Shown: one piece after another, positions 1 through 7,552 of the stretch
Layout: every line of letters starts with the position of its first letter
How positions within the stretch are numbered: the stretch's first letter is position 1
From: Gallionella sp.
GTDB lineage: Bacteria; Pseudomonadota; Gammaproteobacteria; Burkholderiales; Gallionellaceae
Assembly (NCBI GenBank): GCA_025350705.1
Contig: JANXXH010000037.1
Span: forward strand, 1-41,103
DNA: 41,103 bases
Reading direction: 5' to 3'
Made by a program: the position numbers and the translations under genes
The notes under the pieces: model-generated
Databases searched by the model: none
What the model was told of the DNA's origin: nothing
Seen by the model: the letters and a program-made list of their open reading frames with translations, nothing else

Positions 1-1181
1 CCAAATACAAAGGCGCGCCGCATGAATGCGCGGCTTGCCACCTGAAGGCCGATAAACATAAAGGGCAATATGGCAAGAAATGCGAAACCTGCCATGTGGA
101 AAAAGACTGGAAGAAAATCGATTTCGATCATGACACAAAAACGAAATTCAAACTGCTGGGCAAGCATGAGCTGACAAAGTGCGTAAGTTGCCACAAGACA
201 CCGCTCTACGCCAAGGAGAAAACGCCGACTACGTGTATTGCGTGTCATCGCAAGGATGATGTGCACAAGGGTGCGTTGGGCGATAAATGTGCTACTTGCC
301 ACAACGAAGAAAAATGGAAGTCCGCCAAATTCAACCATGACAAAGACACCAAATTCTTGTTATTGGGCAAACACATCACGACCAAGTGCGAGGCATGTCA
401 TAAACCGGAATTGAAAGTTGCCGCAGAAAAAATTGCCACGACTTGCATGGGTTGTCACAAGAAGGATGATAAACACAAGGGGAGCTTCGGCGCGAAGTGC
501 GAGACATGCCACGCTGAAAAAGATTGGAAGACGATCAGTTTTGATCACACGCGCGATACGAAATATCCATTAAAAGATAAACATGAAAAGGTTAAATGCA
601 TAACCTGCCATACCGGTAATTTGTATCAGCAGAAATTAGCTCAGGATTGTGTTTCCTGTCACAAAAAAGATGATGTGCATAAGGACAAGCTGGGCAAGCG
701 TTGCGAATCCTGCCACAGCGAAAAAGAGTGGAAGAATGCAAAGATCGACCACGGACGCGCACGCTTTCCATTGCTGGGTTTGCATATAAAAGTGGAATGC
801 AAGAAATGCCATCAGACGCAACTCTTTCGCGATGCGCCATCCGATTGCTACTCATGCCATAAAAAGGATGATGACAAGGTGCATAAGCGCAGGCTGGGTA
901 AAAAATGCGAGTCATGCCATAACGCGCGATCATGGAAATCCTGGGATTTCGACCACGACAAACGTACCGCATTCAAGCTTGATGGAGGCCACAAGAAACC
1001 GGATTGCTATGCTTGCCACAAAAAGGCAGTGGATGTCCGCTTTTTGATTCCGCGCTCTTGTGTCGGTTGCCACGAGGAGGATGACGTGCACTTGGGCCGG
1101 TTCGGCCAGCTATGCGAACGTTGTCATGTCACCACTGATTTCAAAACACTACTCATAGGTTCAGGGACAAAGAATCGTTGA
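1..1181 (+). CDS. Multihaem c-type cytochrome, 5' end missing
   Basis: The reading frame is open from base 3 to a TGA/TAG-type stop at 1181 and runs off the left edge, so the start and signal peptide are not visible; the GTG at 96 is internal. The fragment holds 17 CXXCH haem-binding motifs, two of them before base 96. It is built from a tandem module of 68-70 residues, marked by tryptophan codons at 108, 315, 525, 729 and 933. Each module carries three CXXCH motifs, an FDHD-type segment with a distal His, a GKH box and a KKDDVHKG-type box. It is very rich in lysine. c-type cytochromes with such dense haem chains act as periplasmic or extracellular electron wires. With the next two genes it suggests an outer-membrane electron conduit. 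The family assignment is firm; the exact role and cell side are inferred. Confidence 0.93.
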   Translation, partial: KYKGAPHECAACHLKADKHKGQYGKKCETCHVEKDWKKIDFDHDTKTKFKLLGKHELTKCVSCHKTPLYAKEKTPTTCIACHRKDDVHKGALGDKCATCHNEEKWKSAKFNHDKDTKFLLLGKHITTKCEACHKPELKVAAEKIATTCMGCHKKDDKHKGSFGAKCETCHAEKDWKTISFDHTRDTKYPLKDKHEKVKCITCHTGNLYQQKLAQDCVSCHKKDDVHKDKLGKRCESCHSEKEWKNAKIDHGRARFPLLGLHIKVECKKCHQTQLFRDAPSDCYSCHKKDDDKVHKRRLGKKCESCHNARSWKSWDFDHDKRTAFKLDGGHKKPDCYACHKKAVDVRFLIPRSCVGCHEEDDVHLGRFGQLCERCHVTTDFKTLLIGSGTKNR

Positions 1182-1216
1182 TAGATCATCTCAATTTATC
1201 AATAGTTTATCGATTA

Positions 1217-1235
1217 TGTGTGTAAATTACACACA
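1217..1235. promoter_or_regulatory. 19-bp perfect palindrome, candidate operator
   Basis: TGTGTGTAA, a single A, then TTACACACA: a perfect 9-bp inverted repeat with a 1-base centre. It sits between the two cytochrome genes, 154 bases before the second start. The one-base centre and the lack of a T run argue against a transcription terminator. It looks like a binding site for a dimeric regulator, but no regulator is identified. Confidence 0.4.
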
Positions 1236-1388
1236 CGATGGGTGTTTTGTGTTAATCTGCAAATGTTAAATTTAAAAATTGGGGTTATTTAGAGGGTTCA
1301 AATATTTTTCCGTTGAATCGGAAGCGTGGCTAGATGGAGTGCTTTGCCGGATTTTACGGAAGCACGAAAGATTTGAAGGAGCAACAAA

Positions 1389-2327
1389 ATGAACAAATTT
1401 AAAATTGAGACCCAATCTGTATCCGATGTCACTAATTCGCTGCGGGGAATCGGGCTGTTGTTTATGTTGTCGTTGCTGGCCTTGATGCCTATTGCATTGG
1501 CTCAGGCAGCTGAGGTCGGCTCCGCAAAGTTTAACCATATCAAGACAGGATTTAATCTGGCCGGTCCTCATGCCTTGGCTCCGTGTGATTCTTGCCATGT
1601 CCAAGGCGTGTTCAAGGGAACGCCAAGGGATTGTGCAAGTTGCCACAGCGTTGGCAACCGTATGGGAGCAACGGCAAAACCTAATACCCATATTTCCACC
1701 GTAGCTCCATGCGACAGCTGTCACAGATATACAACCTGGACGCCGGCGACGTTCAGTCACGTGGGTGTGGCACCGGGTGCTTGCATGACTTGTCATAACG
1801 GCTCGACGGCGACAGGCAAACCAAACGGACATATTTTCACCTCGGCATCTTGCGATGGCTGCCACCGTACTGCGGCATGGTTACCGGCGGGTTATGACCA
1901 CAAGGGTGTGCTGCCGGGTACTTGTACAACCTGCCATGGGATATCTGCGACAGGCGTTCCGAGCGGGCACTTGGGCGGTATGGCTCCTGGACAATGCGAC
2001 GGTTGCCACACTACCAAAGCTTGGGTGCCGGCAAGCTATGACCATAAGGGCGTGGTAGCGGGCACTTGCGCGACTTGCCACAACGGCATCACGGCGAAAG
2101 GTGTGGGCGGTGTACCTACAACTCAGCACCCGTCATACTCAGGCCATGTGCCTACGACTTTTTGGACTTCATGTGATATCTGCCATAAGTCATTTACAAG
2201 TTTCGCCAATGCCAAAGTGCATGGTTCGGGTGCATCTGTTACAGGAAAATGCAATACCTGTCACAGTGAGCACAACAATTCACAATCGTGCGATAACTGC
2301 CACTCCACAAGCACTTGGAATAAATAA
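1389..2327 (+). CDS. Secreted undecahaem c-type cytochrome
   Basis: 312 residues with 11 CXXCH motifs. The N-terminus has a hydrophobic stretch (about residues 23-40) ending in an AQA-A signal peptidase I site near residue 41, so the protein is exported. The ATG at 1389 has a good ribosome site (GAAGGA, about 7 bases upstream). The middle consists of a repeating unit of about 40 residues with paired motifs (CDSCH/CDGCH then CMTCH/CTTCH/CATCH), separated by W-x-PA-x-(F/Y)-x-H and GxxPGxC segments. The haem spacing differs from the preceding cytochrome, so the two are not recent copies. It lies between that cytochrome and a beta-barrel gene, as expected for the periplasmic or surface partner of a porin-cytochrome complex. 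Which side of the outer membrane it occupies cannot be read from sequence. Confidence 0.92.
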   Translation: MNKFKIETQSVSDVTNSLRGIGLLFMLSLLALMPIALAQAAEVGSAKFNHIKTGFNLAGPHALAPCDSCHVQGVFKGTPRDCASCHSVGNRMGATAKPNTHISTVAPCDSCHRYTTWTPATFSHVGVAPGACMTCHNGSTATGKPNGHIFTSASCDGCHRTAAWLPAGYDHKGVLPGTCTTCHGISATGVPSGHLGGMAPGQCDGCHTTKAWVPASYDHKGVVAGTCATCHNGITAKGVGGVPTTQHPSYSGHVPTTFWTSCDICHKSFTSFANAKVHGSGASVTGKCNTCHSEHNNSQSCDNCHSTSTWNK

Positions 2328-2446
2328 TGAGATCGGCAGATTTACCTCTAGGGGTCTTGTAAGCTACGCGCATTGCGCCTCGATAGGGTTTCCCAGCGTA
2401 TGTTTCGTTGGGTGCGGCTGTTGCGGCATTGAAAAAAGGAAGAAGA

Positions 2447-4597
2447 TTGAAGGCCCGTAGAGCGTTGCAAGTCATACTGAATATCACCGGCTCATTCATT
2501 CGTTTGTTCGTTGTCTTGTTGTTGAGCGGAGTTGGTATGGAGTCGGCTTATGCACATGTGATCGATCGCATCGAGATCAATCACGTCGGTGATGAGGCAG
2601 AGATCCAGATCATTTTCGATGTGAGGATTCAATATCTGCGCGAGGCATCGCTTAACAATGGTCAGGTGCATCTTTTCTTTGGCCTCCTGGAGGCTGACCC
2701 GGATCGGACCTTCATGGTTCCGGAGTCCATGGATTCACCGCCATCGGATATCGCGCCGCATTTCACCATCAGTTATCCCGAACTCGATTCGTCGCTTGCC
2801 ATCAAGTTCGATCAGCAAGTGAAATATCGTGTTCGACCCGGCAATGACGGGCGCAGCATCAGCGTTTATATTCCCGCCCTCAAGCCGAAGATCGAACTCC
2901 CCGCCGCACTATCCTCAACTATGCGTACACAGGAGGAAATCGAGTTGGAGGCAAAGCAATTGATCGATAATGCGCGTGATGCGATGGGTCAAAACCAGTT
3001 CGCAACTTCAATCGAAGCTTTGAATAAGTTGCTCAATCTTCCTCCCAACCAGCAATCCCAGCTTGGGCAGAAACTGATAGGCGAGTCGCGCGAGAAGAAC
3101 GGCGAGTTTGCAAAGGCGCGCGTTGAGTACGAGTTATATTTAAAAATCTATCCAGACGCTGCGGATGTCGCGCAGGTGAAAGATCGGCTGGCACATTTGC
3201 CCGCAGAGGCGGACAAGCAGGCAGCACGCGCCGCCCGGAAGAAGGTCATCGATGAGAAAATGATGGTCTATGGCAGCTTCTCACAAAATTACTACAACGG
3301 TGTATTGCGACTGGATACCAATACCGCAGGCAGCACAACTACGCAAACATGGACTGGCACAGATCAATCGATGCTGGTCTCATCATTGGATTTGACCGGG
3401 CGCAAACGTACCGAGAACGCCGATACGCGCTTGGTGGTGCGAGAATCGTACAATGCGAACTTCCTGCCGGGACAAAACAGCAGCAATCGCCTGAATGCCG
3501 CATATGTGGAGCAAAGTGGGCGAGACCACAGCTACCTGTACCGTTTGGGTCGGCAGATGGGAACGGCGGGTGGCGTGCAGGGGCGTTTTGACGGGGTATG
3601 GTTGGGTTACAGTCTTGCATCCGCCTGGCGTGTCAATGGTGTTGCAGGATCACCGGTGGATATTTATGGCAGCACAGCCGAAAGAAAAACTTTTACCGGC
3701 ATCAGTGTCGATCTTATCCGCGCGCCTGAACAATGGAGCGGCAGCAGTTATCTGATCCAGCAACGCGTTGGCGAAATCACGGATCGTCAAGCTATCGGTT
3801 TGGAAACACATTATTTTGATATACAGCGCAATTACACAGGACTGTTTGATTACGATACCGTATTCAAGGCAGTCAATATCGCGATGTTCCAGGGGAACTG
3901 GACGACGGCATCAGGCGGCAACTACAACCTGCTGGTGGACCATCGGAAAACGCCATCATTGCAGATCACTAACGCGCTGCCGGGTTATGCGATGCAATCC
4001 ATACCGGCACTGGTTCAATCGGGAGTGTCAATTGAGACCCTGCGAGATGACGCCCAAACGTTAACCGCAATATCCAACCTGCTCATGATCGGGACAACCC
4101 AACCCTATTCCGCACACTGGCGATTGGGCGGCGATTTTCGTATCTTGAATACAACAGGTACTGGGGGGGTGGGTCCGATTGATCCTTTAACGGGATTAAA
4201 CAAAGCTCCGGCGACACAGGGGGCAGGGAATATGTATATATATTCCGCACAAGCGATAGGCAATAATTTGCTGATCGATAACGATATGGGCGTAGCGAGC
4301 GCCAGTTATATCAATGCCCAATCATATAAGGGCCAGTCATTGGCTTACACTCAAAGCGAGATATTGCGGCAATACTGGCGGCTGGATGTTTCGCTACAGC
4401 TATACAACCAGAATGACAATCTGGGTGTTCATCAGGCGCGTATCACTCCCAGTCTGAAGTTGAGCTACCACTTGAACGACTCGGTCAGCTTTGAAAGCGA
4501 GGGAGGGATAGAAAGCACCCATACCGAAAGCGCAACCCAAAGCGACCAAACACAACGCCGGTATTATTACGTTGGTTACCGCTGGGATTTCCGATAG
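2447..4597 (+). CDS. Outer-membrane beta-barrel candidate with TPR-like N-terminus (porin of cytochrome complex)
   Basis: The frame is open from TTG 2408, but TTG 2447 is preferred. It has an AAGGAAG ribosome site a few bases upstream and gives a clean signal peptide ending in SAYA-H near residue 36 (716 residues). After the signal there is a beta-rich domain (about 40-155) and a helical TPR-like segment (about 165-255) with the FAKARVEYELYLKIYPD pattern typical of tetratricopeptide units. The rest (about 270-716) alternates polar and aromatic residues as in a transmembrane beta-barrel and ends in YYYVGYRWDFR. No CXXCH motif is present. Following two multihaem cytochromes, it is best explained as the barrel that lets the haem chain cross the outer membrane, as in PCC or Mtr-type complexes. 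I do not recognise a close Pfam barrel family, so the porin role is inferred. It ends only 3 bases from the convergent folA. Confidence 0.8.
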   Translation: MKARRALQVILNITGSFIRLFVVLLLSGVGMESAYAHVIDRIEINHVGDEAEIQIIFDVRIQYLREASLNNGQVHLFFGLLEADPDRTFMVPESMDSPPSDIAPHFTISYPELDSSLAIKFDQQVKYRVRPGNDGRSISVYIPALKPKIELPAALSSTMRTQEEIELEAKQLIDNARDAMGQNQFATSIEALNKLLNLPPNQQSQLGQKLIGESREKNGEFAKARVEYELYLKIYPDAADVAQVKDRLAHLPAEADKQAARAARKKVIDEKMMVYGSFSQNYYNGVLRLDTNTAGSTTTQTWTGTDQSMLVSSLDLTGRKRTENADTRLVVRESYNANFLPGQNSSNRLNAAYVEQSGRDHSYLYRLGRQMGTAGGVQGRFDGVWLGYSLASAWRVNGVAGSPVDIYGSTAERKTFTGISVDLIRAPEQWSGSSYLIQQRVGEITDRQAIGLETHYFDIQRNYTGLFDYDTVFKAVNIAMFQGNWTTASGGNYNLLVDHRKTPSLQITNALPGYAMQSIPALVQSGVSIETLRDDAQTLTAISNLLMIGTTQPYSAHWRLGGDFRILNTTGTGGVGPIDPLTGLNKAPATQGAGNMYIYSAQAIGNNLLIDNDMGVASASYINAQSYKGQSLAYTQSEILRQYWRLDVSLQLYNQNDNLGVHQARITPSLKLSYHLNDSVSFESEGGIESTHTESATQSDQTQRRYYYVGYRWDFR

Positions 4598-4600
4598 AAG

Positions 4601-5095
4601 CTAGCGCTTTGTGTCGTACACCACGAAGTGATAAGAATATTTATTGTTCTCATCTGGCGTGTGACTCATGCGTTCGGTCTGCTGCCACAGATTTCGGTCT
4701 AATTCCGTGAAGTGCGCATCGCCTGAAATATCGGCATCGATCTCGGTCAGGTAGATACGGTCGGCGAATTTAATCGCCTGACGATAAAGCTCCGCTCCGC
4801 CGATCACAAAAATCTCCTCGTCATTACTGCATGCCGAAATCGCCGCTTCGAGCGAGCTCACTACGATCACACCAGGCGGCGAATAATTTACATTGCGCGT
4901 CACCACCACCGAAGTGCGCCCCGGCAAAGGTTTGCCGATGGATTCATAGGTCTTGCGCCCCATCACGATGTGATGCCCCATCGTGAGCGCCTTGAAGTGT
5001 TTCAGGTCGGCGGGTAAATGCCAAGGCAGGGTATTGTTGATGCCGATCACGCGGTTCTTCGCCATCGCGACGATCAATGAAACGCGCGGTTTCAT
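4601..5095 (-). CDS. folA: Dihydrofolate reductase
   Basis: 164 residues, normal length for bacterial DHFR. It reduces dihydrofolate to tetrahydrofolate with NADPH in the cytoplasm. The N-terminal VAMAKNRVIG and LPWHLPADLKHFK stretches carry the substrate-site Trp and Asp. GRKTYESIGKPLPGR is the cofactor loop and FVIGGAELYRQA the second NADPH motif. It lies 22 bases downstream of thyA on the same strand. That is the usual pairing, because thymidylate synthase makes the dihydrofolate that this enzyme recycles. The gene is convergent with the outer-membrane barrel gene, with almost no gap. Confidence 0.97.
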   Translation of the reverse strand: MKPRVSLIVAMAKNRVIGINNTLPWHLPADLKHFKALTMGHHIVMGRKTYESIGKPLPGRTSVVVTRNVNYSPPGVIVVSSLEAAISACSNDEEIFVIGGAELYRQAIKFADRIYLTEIDADISGDAHFTELDRNLWQQTERMSHTPDENNKYSYHFVVYDTKR

Positions 5096-5117
5096 ACCGT
5101 GCCGTGATAAAAGGTTT

Positions 5118-5912
5118 TCATACCGCGACAGGTGCCTTGATCGCCGGATGCGGATCGTAGCCTTCCAGAGTGAAATCTTCGAACTTGAAAGCGAAGATGT
5201 CTTTCACCGACGGATTGATCTTCATCGTAGGCAGCGGACGGGGCTCGCGGGACAATTGTAAATGTGTCTGCTCCATATGGTTTGAATACAGATGCGCATC
5301 GCCGAAGGTATGCACGAAATCGCCGGGTTTGAGATTGCACACCTGCGCGACCATCAACGTGAGCAGCGCGTAGCTCGCGATGTTGAATGGCACACCGAGA
5401 AAGATGTCAGCGCTACGCTGATATAGCTGGCAGGACAATTTTCCATCCGCGACATAGAACTGGAAGAACGCATGGCAGGGCGCGAGCGCCATCTGGTTGA
5501 GCTCGCCGACGTTCCATGCCGACACGATCAGACGGCGCGAATCCGGGTTCTTTTTGATCTGCGCGATGACTTCGGAAATTTGATCCACCACGCGGCCATC
5601 CACGGCCGCCCAAGAGCGCCACTGCTTGCCATATACCGGGCCGAGGTTGCCGTTCTTGTCTGCCCACTCGTCCCAGATGCTGACGCCGTTATCATTGAGA
5701 TACTTGATGTTGGTGCTGCCCTGCAAGAACCACAGCAACTCATGCACGATGGATTTCATGTGGCATTTCTTGGTGGTGACCAGCGGAAAGCCTTGCGAGA
5801 GATCGAAGCGCATCTGGTAGCCGAACACGCTGACTGTGCCGGTTCCAGTTCGGTCTGATTTTCTTGTGCCGTGATCGAGCACATGCTGCATCAGGTTGAG
5901 GTAAGTATGCAT
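5118..5912 (-). CDS. thyA: Thymidylate synthase
   Basis: 264 residues, exactly the length of E. coli ThyA, starting at the ATG whose complement is 5910-5912. The frame stays open upstream to 6281, but that extension overlaps the divergent aminopeptidase gene and has no ThyA similarity, so it is rejected. The protein methylates dUMP to dTMP using methylenetetrahydrofolate. Visible motifs: RTGTGT near the start, the catalytic cysteine in [10 protein letters not shown], the dUMP-binding QRSAD and the folate-site region FNIASYALL. The C-terminus ends KAPVAV, as expected for this enzyme. It is the first gene of a thyA-folA pair. Confidence 0.98.
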   Translation of the reverse strand: MHTYLNLMQHVLDHGTRKSDRTGTGTVSVFGYQMRFDLSQGFPLVTTKKCHMKSIVHELLWFLQGSTNIKYLNDNGVSIWDEWADKNGNLGPVYGKQWRSWAAVDGRVVDQISEVIAQIKKNPDSRRLIVSAWNVGELNQMALAPCHAFFQFYVADGKLSCQLYQRSADIFLGVPFNIASYALLTLMVAQVCNLKPGDFVHTFGDAHLYSNHMEQTHLQLSREPRPLPTMKINPSVKDIFAFKFEDFTLEGYDPHPAIKAPVAV

Positions 5913-5934
5913 AATTCTTTGAGTTGAATGCCCG

Positions 5935-5940
5935 TATAAT
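5935..5940 (+). promoter_or_regulatory. -10 promoter element (TATAAT) for aminopeptidase gene
   Basis: A perfect TATAAT lies 31 bases before the aminopeptidase start, in the 58-base gap between divergent thyA and that gene. No convincing -35 box is found at 16-18 bases spacing, so only the -10 is claimed. Confidence 0.5.
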
Positions 5941-5970
5941 CGCGGCATGAAATGACTTTTCGAGGACGTA

Positions 5971-7419
5971 ATGCTAGCACAACTGACCGCATCTCCCGCT
6001 GTACCAAAAGCAGTGAACGCAGCACACCTGCTGGTGCTGTTGCCCAAAGGCAAGACCCTGCCCGGCGATGCGCCGCATCGCGAATTACTGGCCGCAGTAC
6101 TCAAGCGGCGCGGCATCAAGGCTGAGGAAATTGCCGAAGCGCCCATTGCCGCAAACCATTCAGACGGCAGCCTGGTCGCCTGGGCGATGCTGGATTTCGA
6201 CAAAACGAATTTTGCCGTGCAGACGCAGGCGCGCAAGGCCATGCAGATGTTGCTGGGGGAGCAACCAGGCAGCATCGCCATCGTCGTGCAGGGCGACGCA
6301 GTCCAACGTCAGCAAGCCGCCGAGGCTGCTGTGTATGCAGCATGGGTGAACGGCGCTCCATTACCATTGCACAAGAAAAAATCCGACCAGCGCAAGCCGC
6401 TGCAAAAGATCACGCTGTATGGCTTTGCTGACAAGAAAATATTCGATGCGCTCAAGGCGCAGGCCGAAGGCAATCTGCTGTGCCGCACGCTGACGGTGCA
6501 GCCGCCCAACGAACTCACTCCCACGCTGTACCGCAAGCGCATCAAGGAGCTCGCCAAACAAAACGGCTGGCAGTTCAAGGAATTCGACCTGAAGGCATTG
6601 CGCAAGATGGGCGCGGGCGCATTTGTCGCGGTGGCGCAGGGCAGCCATGATGAAGATGCCGCCATCGTGCATCTGCGCTATCGCCACGCCAAGGCGAAAC
6701 AGACCGTTGCGCTGGTCGGCAAGGGCATCTGCTTCGACACCGGCGGACACAACCTCAAGCCCGCGCGCCACATGCACGGCATGCACGAGGACATGAACGG
6801 CTCGGCAGTCGCGCTCGGCACCATGCTTGCGGCCACGCAACAAAAGCTGCCGGTCAACATCGACTGCTGGCTGGCCATTGCGCAAAACCACATCAGCCCG
6901 AAAGCCTACAAGCAGAACGACATCGTCAAGGCGCTGAACGGCACAACCATCGAAATCATGCACACCGACGCCGAAGGCCGCATGGTGCTGGCCGATACGC
7001 TCACGCTGGCTTCGCGAGAAAAACCGAATCTGATTATCGACTTCGCCACGCTCACCGGCAGCATGCACGTTGCGCTCGGCGCGCGCTACAGCGGCGTGCT
7101 GGGTAACCGCGATGCTTTGCTGCAACAGGCCGTACAAGCCGGGTTGCAAAGCGGAGAGCGGCTGTGCGCCTTCCCGATGGACGACGATTACGAACCCGCG
7201 CTGGATTCCAAAGTTGCCGACATCAAACAATGCACGCTTGATGGCGAAGCCGACCACATTCTCGCAGCACGTTTTCTGAAACGCTTCCTGGAGCACGATG
7301 TGCCGTGGCTGCATGTGGACTTGTCTTCCAGCCGTTGCGAGGGCGGGCTGGGTAGTGTGGCGAGCGATGTGACCGGGTTCGGCGTGGGCTGGGGATTGCG
7401 GATGTTGCAGTCCAGGTAA
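5971..7419 (+). CDS. M17 family leucyl aminopeptidase-like protease
   Basis: 482 residues, slightly shorter than E. coli PepA. ATG 5971 has a GAGGA ribosome site 6 bases upstream. M17 enzymes are cytoplasmic hexameric metallopeptidases that release N-terminal residues from peptides. The C-terminal catalytic domain (from about residue 170) shows [11 protein letters not shown] with the metal-ligand Lys and Asp, a Lys in [19 protein letters not shown] with a ligand Asp, and [12 protein letters not shown] with the Asp, Glu and catalytic Arg. The signature starts with His instead of the usual Asn (NTDAEGR), and GGHNLK replaces the usual GGISLK. This marks a divergent subfamily rather than canonical PepA. 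All metal ligands appear present, so it should be active. Confidence 0.93.
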   Translation: MLAQLTASPAVPKAVNAAHLLVLLPKGKTLPGDAPHRELLAAVLKRRGIKAEEIAEAPIAANHSDGSLVAWAMLDFDKTNFAVQTQARKAMQMLLGEQPGSIAIVVQGDAVQRQQAAEAAVYAAWVNGAPLPLHKKKSDQRKPLQKITLYGFADKKIFDALKAQAEGNLLCRTLTVQPPNELTPTLYRKRIKELAKQNGWQFKEFDLKALRKMGAGAFVAVAQGSHDEDAAIVHLRYRHAKAKQTVALVGKGICFDTGGHNLKPARHMHGMHEDMNGSAVALGTMLAATQQKLPVNIDCWLAIAQNHISPKAYKQNDIVKALNGTTIEIMHTDAEGRMVLADTLTLASREKPNLIIDFATLTGSMHVALGARYSGVLGNRDALLQQAVQAGLQSGERLCAFPMDDDYEPALDSKVADIKQCTLDGEADHILAARFLKRFLEHDVPWLHVDLSSSRCEGGLGSVASDVTGFGVGWGLRMLQSR

Positions 7420-7552
7420 GTTTAGATGCTAGGGCAGCAAAGTGCCAAGAGCAGATAACCAAATACAGTATAGAATATTCACGGCCTCAATAGCAGCGAG
7501 TATTGCATCAGCATAGCATTGTCATCCAGGTGAATGGATAAAGAGGGGTCTT

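Noticed and set aside
96-1181. CRISPR-like or satellite repeat in the first kilobase
   Set aside because: The periodicity is at protein level (three-haem modules); DNA copies diverge and the frame is kept throughout.
1272-1865. 197-residue open frame opposite the second cytochrome
   Set aside because: Antisense to a gene with signal peptide and 11 haem motifs; Cys/His content is the mirror of CXXCH codons.
5913-6281. N-terminal extension of thyA
   Set aside because: Overlaps the divergent aminopeptidase and its promoter; ThyA is full length from 5912.
6361-7314. 317-residue open frame on the minus strand
   Set aside because: It is antisense to the M17 aminopeptidase, whose catalytic motifs are clear; it has no recognisable domain and arises from GC-biased codon use.
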